Shown: positions 37,772 through 49,950 of the stretch, one piece after another
Position numbering within the stretch: the stretch's first letter is position 1
Layout of the letters: each line of letters begins with the position of its first letter
NCBI GenBank assembly: GCA_034509755.1
Contig: CM067544.1
Coordinates: 19,835,001-19,899,000, forward strand
Source: Anisodus tanguticus
Taxonomy: Eukaryota > Streptophyta > Magnoliopsida > Solanales > Solanaceae
Direction: 5' to 3'
DNA: 64,000 nt
Program-made: the position numbers and the translations under genes
Notes under the pieces: model-generated
What the model was told of the DNA's origin: nothing
The model's database searches: none
Seen by the model: the letters and a program-made list of their open reading frames with translations, nothing else

Positions 37772-40560
37772 TGATATAATGACTCAAAAAGTTGTTTTAC
37801 TTATTTTGCCTAGAAACCCTTAAATTACCCTTCTCAAATCTTTGTTTGCTTGTTTGTGACTTGCAGAGATGGGTGGCATGGTCCCGAGGCGATTGGGTAG
37901 GTTTTGGATTCATTTTAGTAGGTTTGAGAAATCTCAAGTTAAGAGAAAAGAAGAATGCCCCATAGTTGACTTTTGTGTAAATAAGCTCTGTTCATAGTTT
38001 CGTCAGTTCCATTAGCTCCGGAATGACATTTTTGCCTTAGTCGAGCCTTTGGTTCGGATCTCAAGGCAGCTAGTGTGTTTTAGGGGTTTAGTTGAGAAAT
38101 TGTGGAATTAGAACTTCAGAGTTCACTTTAGTCAAACCCGAGCCTTAGAGACCTTTTCAGGTAAATCTGTGAGTGCGAGCATGTCTAGAATGTACTTTCG
38201 GATAGGGTTGCATGTTTGGTTTTTGTCTAGGAGGTCTCGGGAGTGTTTCAGGTGGTTGACGGAGAGTTGGGAAATATTGGGCATTGATGGTGTCTGGTTT
38301 TCACCCCAGCGACCCTTTTTCTACTTCAGCAAGTTCGCCTCAGGGGAGTCCTGACTCGCTGAAGTGAGAATCGTCCTTGAGCCAAGGTTCCGCCCTAGCT
38401 GACAGGTTACTCATAGGGGCAGGTGTGCCTCGGTGGTGATTTCATCGCCCCAACGGGAGGTTAAGTTTTTAAGTGCGATCGCTCTAGCGGACAGGATTTC
38501 CGCCGAAACGGGAGTATTATTCAGAATATAAGATTTGATGACCTAGAATTCTCTTCTCATTCCCTAAAATTATTTCTTTTGGTTCTAGAGCTTGGGAAGT
38601 AAGTTCCTTGGAGATTCAATGAGAAATCATCATTAAGGTAACCTTCCTCCCTTCCATTAATGTATTATAGTTAGTCTTCATCCTAAGTATATTTCTTAAA
38701 TAGGGAAAATGGTAGAAATGTCTTGTTGAGAATAAGAGAGTTGTATTTGGGAATTGGATATTGGTTTGTTGTTGTCAATATTGTAAATAGTGATGTATTA
38801 GACTAGTATATGGTGATTACTTGACCAATTGCATGATTAAAACTCTTTTGGGAATTGGGGGAGATTCTAGGGTTAGAAATTCGGTCTTTTGCCAAATTCA
38901 TGAAATTAAGGATCCAATTGGACTTTGTTGTTAAATTAACTTGAGATTATGATCATCTAGCATGTATTGGTACTATTTGAGTAGGAAAGTTTGTACTTTG
39001 ATAATGTGGGCATGTGTTTCCTTTATAATTTAGCTTGGAGATTATGGGTATCGTTAGACCGTAATCTCATATAATTGATATGATCAATCAAAATGGCCTC
39101 GTGAGGAGGCTCAGTGAAAGGGGAAAGTTGTTGCGTGAGTTCTTCGACTTTGATTCAGGCAAGTTGAGACTTTCTAGACTCTAGTGTAGCATTTATGTGT
39201 TGGTATGCTATGTAATGAATTAATGGGAGTGATGAAAATTGAGGGTCCCATATTAGCGAAGTCACGAGCACTAGTACGGGTATCGGTGAACTTAATTTGG
39301 TAATTAATGAACTAGTATGATGCGTGTGAATGAGTTTATGTGTTTAGCCTTCGGGCCATGGGCGCGGTGCATAAATCCGTTTAGGTTGGTATGCTTGTTG
39401 TTTACTTGGAATTGTAGCCACGTTTATATGATATTCTTGATTTGGCTTGTCATGCATTCATCACTCCACATCTCGTCTAAACACTTTAATATAATCTGAT
39501 AATTCTGATCATACTGATTATGTTGTTTGCATGTTGTACACATATCCATATCATTCATACATATTATAATTGGCATTGAATTGTTGAAATATTGATGAGA
39601 GAGGCTTGGGAAGCTGGTTGCTGGATATGGTACATGATACGAGAGTGATAACTAGTGATGACACTTCAGCCACAGAGCTGGTATCCGATGGGATCAGATG
39701 GGTATATGGACCTCATGAGTCCCCCATGGGTCACGTGACAGCTATTGCGGCAACGTGTGTATACCGAGTACATATGGTAATTGCATACATACATACATAC
39801 ATACATACATATCATTTGCATTGCATTCATTCATAATCTGATATGTATTTGGTGATATGTGTGATCAATGCTAATATTTGATATACTAAACTCTTTTGGT
39901 TTGATGGAAGAAATATTATTAGTTTACACTTATATCATTGCGATACTTTGTGGAGTATTTTGATGGGTCTAGACGCCCTGAATGGGGTTAGGCTGAACCT
40001 TGTTATAAATCTGAGAATGTGAGAGTACTTGTATAATATCGAACTATATCTTCTGTTAGGTTGGTTAATTGATTACTTATTGTGTTTAACTAACTAATTA
40101 GTAGAGAGGTATCAGAAAGTACCAACCCTTGCCACCGTTACAGCTAGGGTCGGTCGACGATGCTGCTACGCGTTTCCCGTAACCACTCTACACTTGATGC
40201 ACTCTATGTGCAGGTACCGATCCAGACAATACCAGAGCAACTTGATTTGCAGCCTTATTGGAGCGGGATCATTGGATTCCAAGGTGAGCCGCGGCTTCTT
40301 CCCCGGCACTGGAACTCCTTCTACCTTTATGTTTTGTCCTTGTTATTTCTAGACAGTTGATCTATTGCTATATTCAGACTTGTATTCGTACTTAGAGATT
40401 GTACTCATGACTATTAGATCATTGGGGGGTTTTCTTTAGATTTTATATTTATTATAAGACCTGTTTAATTACTTCTCCTTTATTTCTTTATTTCCGCATC
40501 TACTTCCGCAATTCCTTATGTTGTATGATTGGGTTCGCCTACGGGTTAGGGTAGGTTCCC
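37772..40560 (+). repeat. Ty3/gypsy LTR following the integrase remnant
   Basis: Begins TGATATAATGACTC just after the purine-rich TTCGGGGACGAAC block. It is long (about 2.8 kb) and lacks ORFs, as in del/Tekay LTRs. It includes a CATA microsatellite. The right edge (near gttcgcctacgggttagg, 40540) is approximate. Confidence 0.55.
39784..39811. repeat. (CATA)n microsatellite
   Basis: About seven uninterrupted CATA units inside the gypsy LTR. Confidence 0.9.
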
Positions 40561-41299
40561 TCTTAATCAAAACCATCCTCCATCTCTGACCATGTAAAAA
40601 ATTATTAACATCATCTTATTCATTAATTTCGTTCCCCCACCACCAAACATCATTGCTCTGCCCTATACCACCACATAGTAGCTTCATCTTTCACTATCCC
40701 TGAATCCCCTTATGTAAGCCCAAAATGCATGTGTTTCACACAACCAGCGGCTCCGTCGTAACACCACCCTGCTCATTAAGAAAACACAAAACAACGGAGC
40801 ATCGAGTCACCACCCGATCACCGAGGATATCACCCTTGTTTTTCGGTGAACTGATCTTGTTCGAACCCCCAAATCAGTAAATAAATTTAATTTTAGTAAG
40901 TGTGTCATTTTGAGCTTGAATCCGAATGATGTTATCTAAAACGTAAAACTCATTGTAAATTAGTTGAATATTAGAGGGGAAATTTGGTTTAGAATCTATT
41001 GAACACCATTGAAGCTAGGATAAACCTTTAGTGGAGATTTGAAAATAAATTCGATCCATAATTTATTGCTTATTTTGAAGTGGGTGATTCAGATTATTGT
41101 TCTTACCATCATTGTAAAGTTGTATTTTAGTTTTGGAGTGCTTTGAAGCTAGATTAAGGTGTTTTGGATAAATTTTGAAGCCGAGTTCAACGAAGAAAAT
41201 TATCAACAATGGGGATTTCCAATTTAGTTTAATGGGGATTTAATTGGGGCGGGTCGAGGTTTAGTTGGTGGATCCGGTTAATGAGTTAAGAATTAATTA
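40561..41299. other. Unassigned non-coding DNA
   Basis: No domain in six frames. Probably more TE debris; nothing nameable. Confidence 0.35.
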
Positions 41300-41900
41300 G
41301 TTTAAGTTAATTATAATGGGTAACCAATGATATTACAATAATAACATACACAATGTAATCTCACACGATGGGTCTGGGGAGAGTAGGGTGTACATAAACC
41401 TTAGCTCTATCTTGGGAGGTAGAGAGACTATTTTCGAAAGGCCTCGGCTCAGGAGAAAATATGACAAAAATGTCAGATAAGGTCTGAAGAAAGTAAAGTA
41501 AAGCGATCATGGCACAACATATAAAAGATAATACCAGGAATCAAAGGACAAGAAACTACACGAGTAATACGAAGCATGACTTGCCCAACTACCTACTAGC
41601 CCTCTACCCTGATTCGAGTTCTCCATACTGTTCTATCTAAGATCATGTCCTCAGTGGGCTGAAACTGCACCATATCCTATCTAATCACATCTCCTCAATA
41701 CTTATTCGGCCTACCTCTATCCCTCCTGAAACCATCCATAGCCAACCTCTCACACCTCCGCTGGAGCATCTGCGCCTCTCCTCTGTATATGCCCGAACCA
41801 TCGCAGCCTCGCTTCCTCATCTTGTCCTCTACCGAGGCTACCTCACCTTGTTCCGAATATCTTCATTCCTAATCATGTCTCGGCTAACCAATGATAGAGT
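41300..41900 (-). mobile_element. RTE-type LINE 3' end, 5'-truncated
   Basis: Minus-strand translation from about 41890 gives the C-terminal ORF2 tail: VEDKMR(E/K)ARLRWFGH, then DGFRRDRGRPNKYW and LDRTVWRTRIRVEG, with some stops. The 3' untranslated part contains the GGTCTGGGGAGAGTAGGGTG phrase (plus strand 41370), common near LINE tails in Solanaceae. Typical 5'-truncated dead insertion. Confidence 0.75.
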
Positions 41901-43329
41901 GCCACATATTAAACGAAATATGGTTAATTGAGTTTTGAAATGGGTCCAATAAAAATAAGGGCAAAGTAGACCCAATAGGTTAACATTAGGGGTATTTGAG
42001 AGCAGAAAGGTGGATGAAGGGCTTTTTGGTACCAAACAGTTCAATGGCATTTTAGGTCCTTTCCGTTGAAATAAAGATTTTTGTCACAAACATTTAAATT
42101 TTTAAAAAATATATTCATGTTCAAATATAACTTCAACTTTCAAATATTATTTTTTCACCTTTATATCTAATGTATTTTGTTTCTATTTCAGAGAAAATAT
42201 TACCTAATTGCATATAATAAATGACAATATTTTTATAGTATGTAGAATAAAAAACAAAGTTAGCACACAAATACACGAAAGATAAAATAAGAATATCAAA
42301 ATAGTAATAGGACAAAACAACAACCGAGGGGTAAAACATTTAAAGGACAAAATAACGTCAGATTAGCAAATAACTGGGAGAAATGAATTTTTAGTCTTTT
42401 ACAAAAAAAATTAAATTTTATGAACTTTCTATAAGAGATTTTTATTTTTTATAAATAAAGATCTGAAAAATAAATAAGATATCTAAAAAGATCATTTTAT
42501 TTCATTCAAATTATAAGAGGACAAGAGATTTCATTTCCTCCAATAACATTATATTTATTAGCTAAACACATAAAAAGAATAGTATTAAAATCAATTTTTA
42601 TTGACTAATAGGACAACTGGACAATAGGTTCGACATTTATGATAAAAGACATAATTCACTTAAATAATCACGTCTATGCTAGGCAGCGTGCAATGAATAA
42701 GAAAATCATAATTAAACTTTAGTAGCTTAATATTTTTAGTAGGAAAGAGACCGATAATAGTATTACCCAAGTGCACTCCTATGGTGTCAGGAACACTCTT
42801 ATCCCGGAAAAAGGCACGTGGATCCAGTCATTAATTACTAAAAGAGGTAGCCTGCGTTGGCACTTGAAGAAATAACTTGCCCTGCCGCAAGATAACGCTT
42901 CGTACATTAGACTCTTATGGTCCGGTCCTTTTTCAAATCCGTATAGCAGAAGCTTAGTACATCGGACTGCTATTTTATGATTAATGATGTCAGGGAAGGG
43001 GTAAATCAGTCCAAGTCATCCGAATATTTGTATCACAACTACATTAGATACACTTTTTATGCCAATAACGTTGCTCTAACACGATATATATACAATTTTG
43101 AAGAACTTGAATTCATTTAAGTGATCAACCTTGAACTTTAATTAATCTAATTTAATTATTCTCCTCACAACAAAATACACATGTATAAAACATCTTAAAT
43201 ATCATACTCAGTGAAATGACTAAGCTGGCATACAACAAGAAATATTGAATTGCAAGTTAAATCAAAGTCAAACTGTTAACACCAAAAACTAACTCATGTT
43301 AAAGTCATATGTGTCTTTCTCCATTATGT
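41901..43329. other. AT-rich intergenic, no gene seen
   Basis: Short frames only. 42060-42600 is strongly AT-rich. Confidence 0.5.
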
Positions 43330-44060
43330 CTTCAACAGCTTCAGTCAGAAAAAGAAGCTATATGCCGATCTGGAAAGCCTCTTTGTATGGGGTGAAATTT
43401 GAAATCGATAGGTGGACAAATCAGGTGTTGACACGTGGCAGGACAGGTCAGACTTGAGTCATCAGAAATAGTGCTCGGTTCAGTTCGCCTGTGCCCGATC
43501 AGCGAGTATCTCGAGCCAACGGTCATTTGAGTCATGGCACCGGAGAATAGGAACCGAGCATAAGGCTTTGGCCGGATAAGATAAGGCCTGGAGGTCACAG
43601 AAGATCCCTAATACTTGTTCAGTCGTTTCTCAGCCTTGATAATTGGCATTTAGTGGATTTAATTGGAGCGTGATTTGTTGATCTAATTCCTTGAAGCTTA
43701 GCTATAAATAGGGCTTTACATTCTTGTTAAAGGGCATTCGATTTCTAATTTGCATACAAAGAATGACACTTATACTTTGCGGTTCTTCGAAGTTCTGGTT
43801 CATTCTTTAAGCTTTACTGCTTAGCTGGATTGCCCAATTCAGGAGTAGTGGCTTTGTTAACATATAAGGCCGGAATTCAGGGTACTCTTATTTATTTATC
43901 AAATTGATTAATTCCAATTACTTTACTGTTTGTTCATATTGCTATATTATAATTTTTTATCTATCAATTTGATCATCTCAATCCGCGTGTCCATAAACCA
44001 GTAGTGCAAATTCAACTGTACTGTATAACGTTAAACACTCTCACCACGTAACCAACATAT
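43330..44060 (+). repeat. LTR-like fragment related to 33.4-34.2 kb
   Basis: Shares the order CACGTGGC ... GTCAG ... GTGCTCGGT ... then AT-rich 3' part (TAACGTTAAACA) with the LTR at 33.5-34.17 kb, but without the downstream primer-site-like motif and gag. Ends approximate. Confidence 0.45.
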
Positions 44061-44623
44061 ATTCAGTTATATTACAGGAGATAATAGAGATTTCCAATGT
44101 GACATGGTCAAACAGTACACTAATTTCAGCAGTAGGTGATGACAGCCTGGATTCAAGAAAGAAAACTCCAGTCCAAGAGAACAACACACAACTTGCTCAG
44201 CTGTGTCATGTAGCTATCAATCAGCTGATTACTGTCAATACCCATTAAGAAAAATATTACTCCACCAGCAACAGGTTAAAGAAAGTCTAAACGGATATGA
44301 ACAACCAAACATTAGTATCACTGAAGCAATGAATTAAAGAATCAACAACATAACTCATCTCTGTTGTTATAAAGCCATTATAAATACAACGGAGAAGATG
44401 ACATCAAACTTATACAAAAAAAATTGAAGGAAATAATCTGTACGTTAACCAAGTAAAAAGAAATATCAAGCCATTTTTGCAACTGCTGAAGCATTTTTCC
44501 GGCTAAGAAAACAAATCAGCTTGAAGAGATTGTACAGAAATCCATATCTTGCGTCAGGTGAGGCAAGAAGGTGCCAGGATAGGATCCTACTTCTCTTTGG
44601 CGTGGATCATGTCCCTCGAGCCG
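44061..44623 (-). other. 3' UTR and flank of the PERK gene
   Basis: No coding frame. Lies directly downstream (minus strand) of the PERK stop codon, so the first few hundred bases are its likely 3' UTR. Confidence 0.45.
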
Positions 44624-45061
44624 TCAAGAGCTTTCACCAAATCCTTTACTTCCACTGAAACCTCTACTTTCTTTTTTCGTCCTACCCATTTCCATTTCCC
44701 TCGTCTGTTGGCCTTCGCTACTTGATCCAGACGGATTCAAACCATACTCACTTGTTGGATTACTGTATTGGTCAGTGCTGCCATATTCCTGGCTTGCTAA
44801 TGCCATTATCCTGAACTTTGTCATGTCCTCATTGTACTGAGAAGCATCATAATCTGAACTTCCATATGAACTGTATACTGTGCTGTGTCCAGGTCGAATC
44901 CCAATTTCGGGGCGGATCTTCTCCTCACCTGATAACCCTAAAGAGGGAAGAACATCGGTGTTATTTTCACTATTATTTCTAACATTATTACGATTATTGC
45001 GGAATTTAAGGTAATAACTAACAAGTATTATAAACACAATTGTTATAACTGCTATAACCAT
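44624..45061 (-). CDS. Chimeric ORF: viral membrane-segment leader fused to PERK tail
   Basis: 145 codons. The first 53 (45061-44903) are viral: a hydrophobic segment VIAVITIVFIILVSYYL followed by an Asn-rich and acidic stretch. They recur in the second EPRV leader copy (56908-57066). The other 92 are the PERK C-terminal tail in its native frame. The junction codon is ATT|GGG at 44903/44902. A viral TATA box lies about 570 bp upstream on the same strand, so a transcript is possible. Product, if made, would be a single-pass membrane peptide carrying the PERK tail and no kinase. Expression is unproven. Confidence 0.75.
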   Translation of the reverse strand: MVIAVITIVFIILVSYYLKFRNNRNNVRNNSENNTDVLPSLGLSGEEKIRPEIGIRPGHSTVYSSYGSSDYDASQYNEDMTKFRIMALASQEYGSTDQYSNPTSEYGLNPSGSSSEGQQTREMEMGRTKKESRGFSGSKGFGESS

Positions 45062-45627
45062 TTTTAATTTAAACCAATCTATAATCTCTTCCAGATTCTT
45101 AATATCATAATCATAGAAATCCTACTAATCAAAATCATAATCACAGAAATTAACTTATTAAATACAGAATTAAAACATACTGGTAAAGAAACCATACCTT
45201 TTACAGCAATCTTCGGATCACCGGTATACTCAACATCACCCTGGCAACCTTCCCCTTCTTGCTTCCTCGCTACGGGTACTATGGCCTAGGTGCTTAGGAG
45301 TTTCTACAGTTCTTTCCGACGATTCCAGTAATAGTCAAGGTTCCTGAACTAATATGCGTTTAATTCTATATTCTTCAAAGTTAATCTCTTGTTCTTATGA
45401 TTCTTTGAAGTAGATTCTCTTAGATTATAATATTACTCTAGTAGGGAATATAGATTGATATAAGGTTATTAGCAAGACATGATATCTGACTAATATGAGA
45501 CTATTAGATTTCTGAATCTTAGACAGATAGTATATGTTTGAGAGAGTATTTTAGAGAGAGAGATATATCAAAGGTTGAGTTTTGTATTTCCCAAAGACTT
45601 GTTCGTAACTGATACAATGAGGCTCCT

Positions 45628-45724
45628 TATATAGATTACCTCGGGGTGCTACAGTAATATGGCTTTTCCTGTTGCTACAGTATATATGACCTTTCCTGTG
45701 CGACCTTTACTGTGGTGCTACAGT
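45628..45724 (-). promoter_or_regulatory. EPRV promoter, left copy
   Basis: TATA box TATATAA at 45634-45628 (minus). Three ACTGTAGCA boxes lie upstream at 45655-45647, 45681-45673 and 45724-45716. Downstream is a CT/GA-rich leader. Matches the right copy at 56244-56340. Confidence 0.7.
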
Positions 45725-46239
45725 GTTTGGCGGCTTTACTATTCCTGCTACTATTCATGTTACAGTAAAAGTAAAAGCTAAAATTGATATATTCTCTTCT
45801 TTTTCATCCGTCTGGATTCCATTTGCCATTTTTGTTGACTTGTGCTGATATTTTGTCTGCCATGATTGAGACTTCTTTGTCTTCTTGTTATTATTGGTGT
45901 CTGTTCGTTTGCTTGATATCTCCTTTTGCTGATATTTGTTGTCCGAATGCTAATATCTTGTCTGTTTCCACTTGCAGATATTGTTGTCCGAATGCTAATA
46001 TCTTATCTGCTTTTTCGGTATCTTTTATCTGCGTTGTTGCTGTCCTTGTCTTCTTTGTCGTTTTCTTTGATTCTTGTCTTTTTGCTATTATTGTAGAGGT
46101 TGATATGATTGGCATCTTTCTTTTCCTCCGTTGCTGTCGTTTTCATTTCTTTCTTTTGCTCTGTTCTTTGTCACTTTTTCTCCTCCGTTGTTTTACTAAT
46201 ATTTTTGCTATTATGCTGATATTTGTTTTGGGCTCTATG

Positions 46240-46495
46240 TGATAAATCACCTTAGGCCAATTGCTTATTATGCTGATATCTGTTTTTGGTCTTTGTGTGA
46301 TAAATCACATTGGGCCAAATTGTTATGCTATTATGCTGATATCTTTAGGCATCAAGTAGTTAAACTACATGATCCTTGGTGAACTGATATGATGGGTTTT
46401 TGTAGTAAAACTACATTATTCCCCACCGGCTATTATGCTATTAATGGGTTTTGTTGTAGTAAAAACTACATTATTCCCCACTCGCTAATATGCTA
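46240..46495 (-). repeat. EPRV intergenic palindrome/repeat block, left copy
   Basis: Contains TGATAAATCAC palindromes (about 46229 and 46299), TAGTTAAACTA (about 46357) and two units of the 55-bp TGTAGTAAAA(A)CTACATTATTCCCCAC repeat. The right copy has three 55-bp units. Confidence 0.75.
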
Positions 46496-47581
46496 TTATG
46501 AGAACGGATCAGAAGATCCTTCTTCTTTTATGCTCATAACTTGTTTTATGCTCATATCTCGTAAGGCTATTGGCTTCCTTTTTTGCTTGGTTATAGCCTG
46601 ATCTTGCTCTATTGTTTCCTTGGCATGTTTGTGTTTTAGATTTATTATCCGGTTCATCATATTTGTGAGTTCCACTATATCTTGGATTACTATGTCATGA
46701 TTGTAATATATTGTAACTAATTCTTCCACTTCTCCTTCTTTTGTAGTTCCAATGATACTTGCTTTACCTGTTTTTATCATATCTTCCAGTCTTCCTGCTA
46801 GGGTTGCTAGTCCAATGGCTCTTTTGTTGCTTAGCCATTCTTGAAATTGATTTATCTTGCATGGTATCTCTTTCTTGGAGTCTGTGTTGTCTCCAGCGAT
46901 ATTAGTATTCCTTCCTGCTTTAAACAGTTGACATAAAACGATAGGTTTTCTTGTCAAGTCTGTGGAGGCATCGAATATTTGTATTTCATAAATGCTTGGT
47001 CTAAACGTTTCTTTCATGGATTGGACTGACTGGTATATAGTATTTGGTAATTTTGATATGTTGTTAAGGGTGTCATCTACCATAATTTTATCTAGAAATC
47101 CATACTTAAAAAGTTTATAGGCAACATTTGGATCTGTTTTTTCAAGACATAAATATCTCGGGTATTTACTAAATCTTGAGGCTCGTAGTATGTTGGTATT
47201 GGATTTATAGGTAAAGCATTTGGTAATAGCTTCATAGGTAGTAATGATCTCTGGAGAGAATGTTAGTTTCTCGGCCATGGATAGTATTTGTGATGTTGGT
47301 ATTTGAGATGTTGGTATTTGGGATGTTGATGGTAGGTGTGCTAGTCTTGAACTGAGGGTAGGAAAGTTTGTATTTTCCATGTTATCTTTTGGAGAGCTTT
47401 TTAGGTTTTTGTAAGTCTGGTAGTCTGATAGGCATTCTTTTAGTTGGCTAATAAGGCTATTATTTTCTTTAGTATTTCTTCCAACTCTTGTATCTTGGTT
47501 GTCATAACTTGGTTGCTGCTGATAACTTCGTTTACTATATTGCTGATATAATCTTCAAAGTTGTCGCTGTTAACAGACATC
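46496..47581 (-). pseudogene. EPRV transactivator/inclusion-body-like ORF, left copy
   Basis: Opens at the ATG at 47581 (MSVNSDNFEDYISNIVNEVI, a coiled-coil start), shifts frame near 47455, then runs from 47380 to the TAA/TGA region at 46496. The central part (YKLFKYGFLDKIMVDDTL and VLCQLFKAGRNTN) has the layout of caulimovirid transactivators, which reinitiate translation on polycistronic RNA (family knowledge). The C-terminus is basic and then acidic (EEGSSDPFS). Weak similarity only, so the family call is moderate. Confidence 0.65.
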
Positions 47582-47654
47582 TTGATATCTGCTTAAAAAT
47601 TAGCTAGAAGATTCTTATTTCCAGATATAAAATCATAATGATAAAAGAACGATT

Positions 47655-47880
47655 GTTATTTCCTTCTTTTACTTCTGGTAACTGGTTTATTAGTAATAAA
47701 CACTCTTACTTGGGTATTATCAGTTTTAGACCTTTTCCACTCATGTGATATTAAAACTTCTTTTCGTGCCAGACACATGTCTGCTTCGCTATTAATAAAT
47801 ATCTTTTATTTTATTATCTTATCAGGTTTGTATTCTACGTTAGCTTCTATGTAAATTGTTATTTATTTAGCATTTTTATC
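47655..47880 (-). pseudogene. EPRV pol stub: protease start only
   Basis: One frame, with a stop near 47824, carries INSEADMCLARKEVL then WKRSKTDNTQ. This fits the start of the caulimovirid aspartic protease, with N-S-E-A in place of the catalytic D-T/S-G-A. The frame ends about 47665 and is followed at once by transactivator upstream sequence, so RT and RNase H are deleted. Confidence 0.55.
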
Positions 47881-47882
47881 TT

Positions 47883-48185
47883 TCAATCTCTGTTGAGGCC
47901 TTCATCCTGTTCGTATTCTTTTACTTCTTGACTAATATTCTTATCCATCATTAGGATTTGGATTTGTTTTCTTATCTCGATAAGTTTCCAGTTTATTTCG
48001 CTTATTTTTTCCATTATTATTCCAAGGTTTTTTGTAACTTTTTTATGTCTATCCAAATAGTATTTATTTCCTATTTCATTAGTGGTTGAAGTTATAACTA
48101 ATTTGTATATGTTGTATTGATCGCATTGCATCCAATAATCCCTTTCCTCTAATAACTTATTTTTCTCTTTTTCTAACGTATTCAT
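47883..48185 (-). CDS. EPRV small coiled-coil ORF after the coat gene
   Basis: About 100 codons from ATG 48185 (MNTLEKEKNKLLEERDYW), Lys/Glu-rich and predicted helical. It starts within a few bases of the coat stop (GAATAAAATG). No stop inside. Function unknown; only one copy in the cluster. Confidence 0.5.
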   Translation of the reverse strand: MNTLEKEKNKLLEERDYWMQCDQYNIYKLVITSTTNEIGNKYYLDRHKKVTKNLGIIMEKISEINWKLIEIRKQIQILMMDKNISQEVKEYEQDEGLNRD

Positions 48186-48186
48186 T

Positions 48187-48660
48187 TTATTCTGAATCAC
48201 TATCTGAATTAGTGTCTTCTTCCTTTGAGTATTTAATATTTCCTGTTTCTATGTCACTCTCGTCTTCTGTTTGACTAATATAAAATTCTTCGTCGCTATA
48301 CCATTTATTATTTTCTTCTCTTATTCGTTCTAGGCTCATAATAAATTGTGTAGTATTGATATATTTTACTCCTTGTTTCTTTAGTTTAGGGCATTTATTT
48401 GCATAATGTCCTTTTTCATTACAATTCCAACATTTACATTCTTTTAGTGCTTCTTTTGATTCCAATGGTTTTACATATTTTTTTCTTCTAAATTTTCGTT
48501 TGTTTCTAAACTTCTTTCTAGTATCTGGGGTATTGTTATATCTTCTGAATTGCTTATATCTTTTTCTTCTATAAGGTTTGTAATATGATTTATTATAATT
48601 TTTCCTGTAATTTTTGTCTCTATTGAATGTTTTTTCCTTATATTTTCTAAACGTATTTTT
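48187..48660 (-). pseudogene. EPRV coat protein C-terminus with zinc knuckle
   Basis: Arg/Lys-rich block, then the CCHC knuckle CWNCNEKGHYANKCPKL (about 48438-48390), then an acidic tail ending SDSDSE. This is the RNA-binding end of caulimovirid coat proteins. It is joined at 48660 to coat copy A in the opposite orientation, so the original N-terminus is missing here. Confidence 0.82.
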
Positions 48661-49809
48661 GTGTTTTTTATAGAAGAAATAGAAGATGACAACAATTCTG
48701 AAATGGTACAAGAAAATAATCAAATACTAGAAGCATTACCAAAGATGCAAAGAGTAAATGCAATTATAGAAGAAGAACCTGAAAGCGATATAGAAGATGA
48801 ATATAATGAACCTTTTGAAACAGAAATAGAATCAGACAACATAATTAATGAAGATACAAACGACTACCCTGAAGAAGAAATGGTAGATCCAGCTTTAGAA
48901 GTTATAACTAGAAAACCCACTAAGTTACCACCACATATACCAGTAGGACATCGAGCAGAATTTAGCGAATTCGTAGGATCAATGGCACAAGGAATAAATA
49001 TGAATGGATATTTTCTCGACTTAGATAATGTTTATGATGAACAAGAATTAAGTAGAAGAATAAATGATTGGAATGTAGAAATGTCTTTAGCATTAATGAG
49101 TTCAACACATACTAGTGATTTAGACTATATGTACGAATTAATATCTAAAACAATGATTGGAAAAGTAGCATTTTGGTTTGAAACCATAGCTTATCAAATG
49201 AAAGGAGAAATATTTCACCATGTAAAAGATTGGAAGGGAATATTAATGTTATTCGATATGGTATTAAAAAGAGAATTCTTAGGAGAAAGATGGCTAGTAG
49301 CCAGAGAAAATGTGTTAGCAGAAAGAAAATGTGAAATAATAATGAATCTAAACAATATGAAATGTTGTAAGATTAATAAACTGTCAAAATATACAATAAG
49401 TTTTACTAAATTCTATTATGAAGCGAGATTCTTACCAGAAGAAGGATTAATATATCAACAACTTTATTATGATCATTTACCAACCCCATATAATACAGAG
49501 ATAACTAAAGAATACAAACAGTTAGAACCAAAAGAAAATACTTTAGGAGAAAAAATAAGAGTATTAAGAGCTTATTTAATGAGAAAATGTGAAGAATACA
49601 GGTTACAACAAAAAGTTAAAAAAGATAAAAAACTAGGACTAAAAGAAATTTGTGGATTTATAGAAAAGAGATTAATATTTGGATGTGATAACCAAGAGAC
49701 AGAACGTAAATATAAAAAACACAAAAATACGTTTAGAAAATATAAGGAAAAAACATTCAATAGAGACAAAAATTACAGGAATACGTTATTAGAGGAAAAT
49801 TCAGAATAA
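48661..49809 (+). pseudogene. EPRV coat protein, copy A (plus strand)
   Basis: 382 codons open, but the frame begins inside the acidic N-terminal region at an inverted junction and ends in a rearranged tail at 49809. The conserved core includes MAQGINMNGYFLDLDNVYDE and MIGKVAFWFE. The zinc knuckle is lost. Differs from copies B and C by scattered substitutions. Confidence 0.78.
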
Positions 49810-49950
49810 AATGAATTTATTTATAACAATTACAGGAATACGTTATTGGTTTAAATTAAAAATGGTTATAGCAGTTATAACAAGAAAGCAATTGTTATAA
49901 ATAAATTCATAAAAGAAAGCAATTGTTATATTTTCCTCTAATAACGTATT
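49810..49950. repeat. Inverted-junction filler with leader fragment
   Basis: Short scrambled pieces. One is a 40-bp copy of the leader around the small membrane ORF start (TTGGTTTAAATTAAAAATGG at 49848). Another is ATTTATTTATAACAATTAC and its inverse, lying between coat copies A (+) and B (-). Confidence 0.75.

Noticed and set aside
39606..39836. 76-codon ORF containing YIHTYIHTYH
   Set aside because: Driven by the CATA microsatellite inside the gypsy LTR.
44624..45061. Intact host membrane protein of 145 aa
   Set aside because: The first 53 codons recur in the viral leader at 56908-57066, while the rest is PERK tail, so it is a fusion.
47655..47880. A naturally RT-less or bipartite pararetrovirus
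   Set aside because: The protease start of pol is present and truncated, which points to deletion of RT rather than to a genome segment lacking it.
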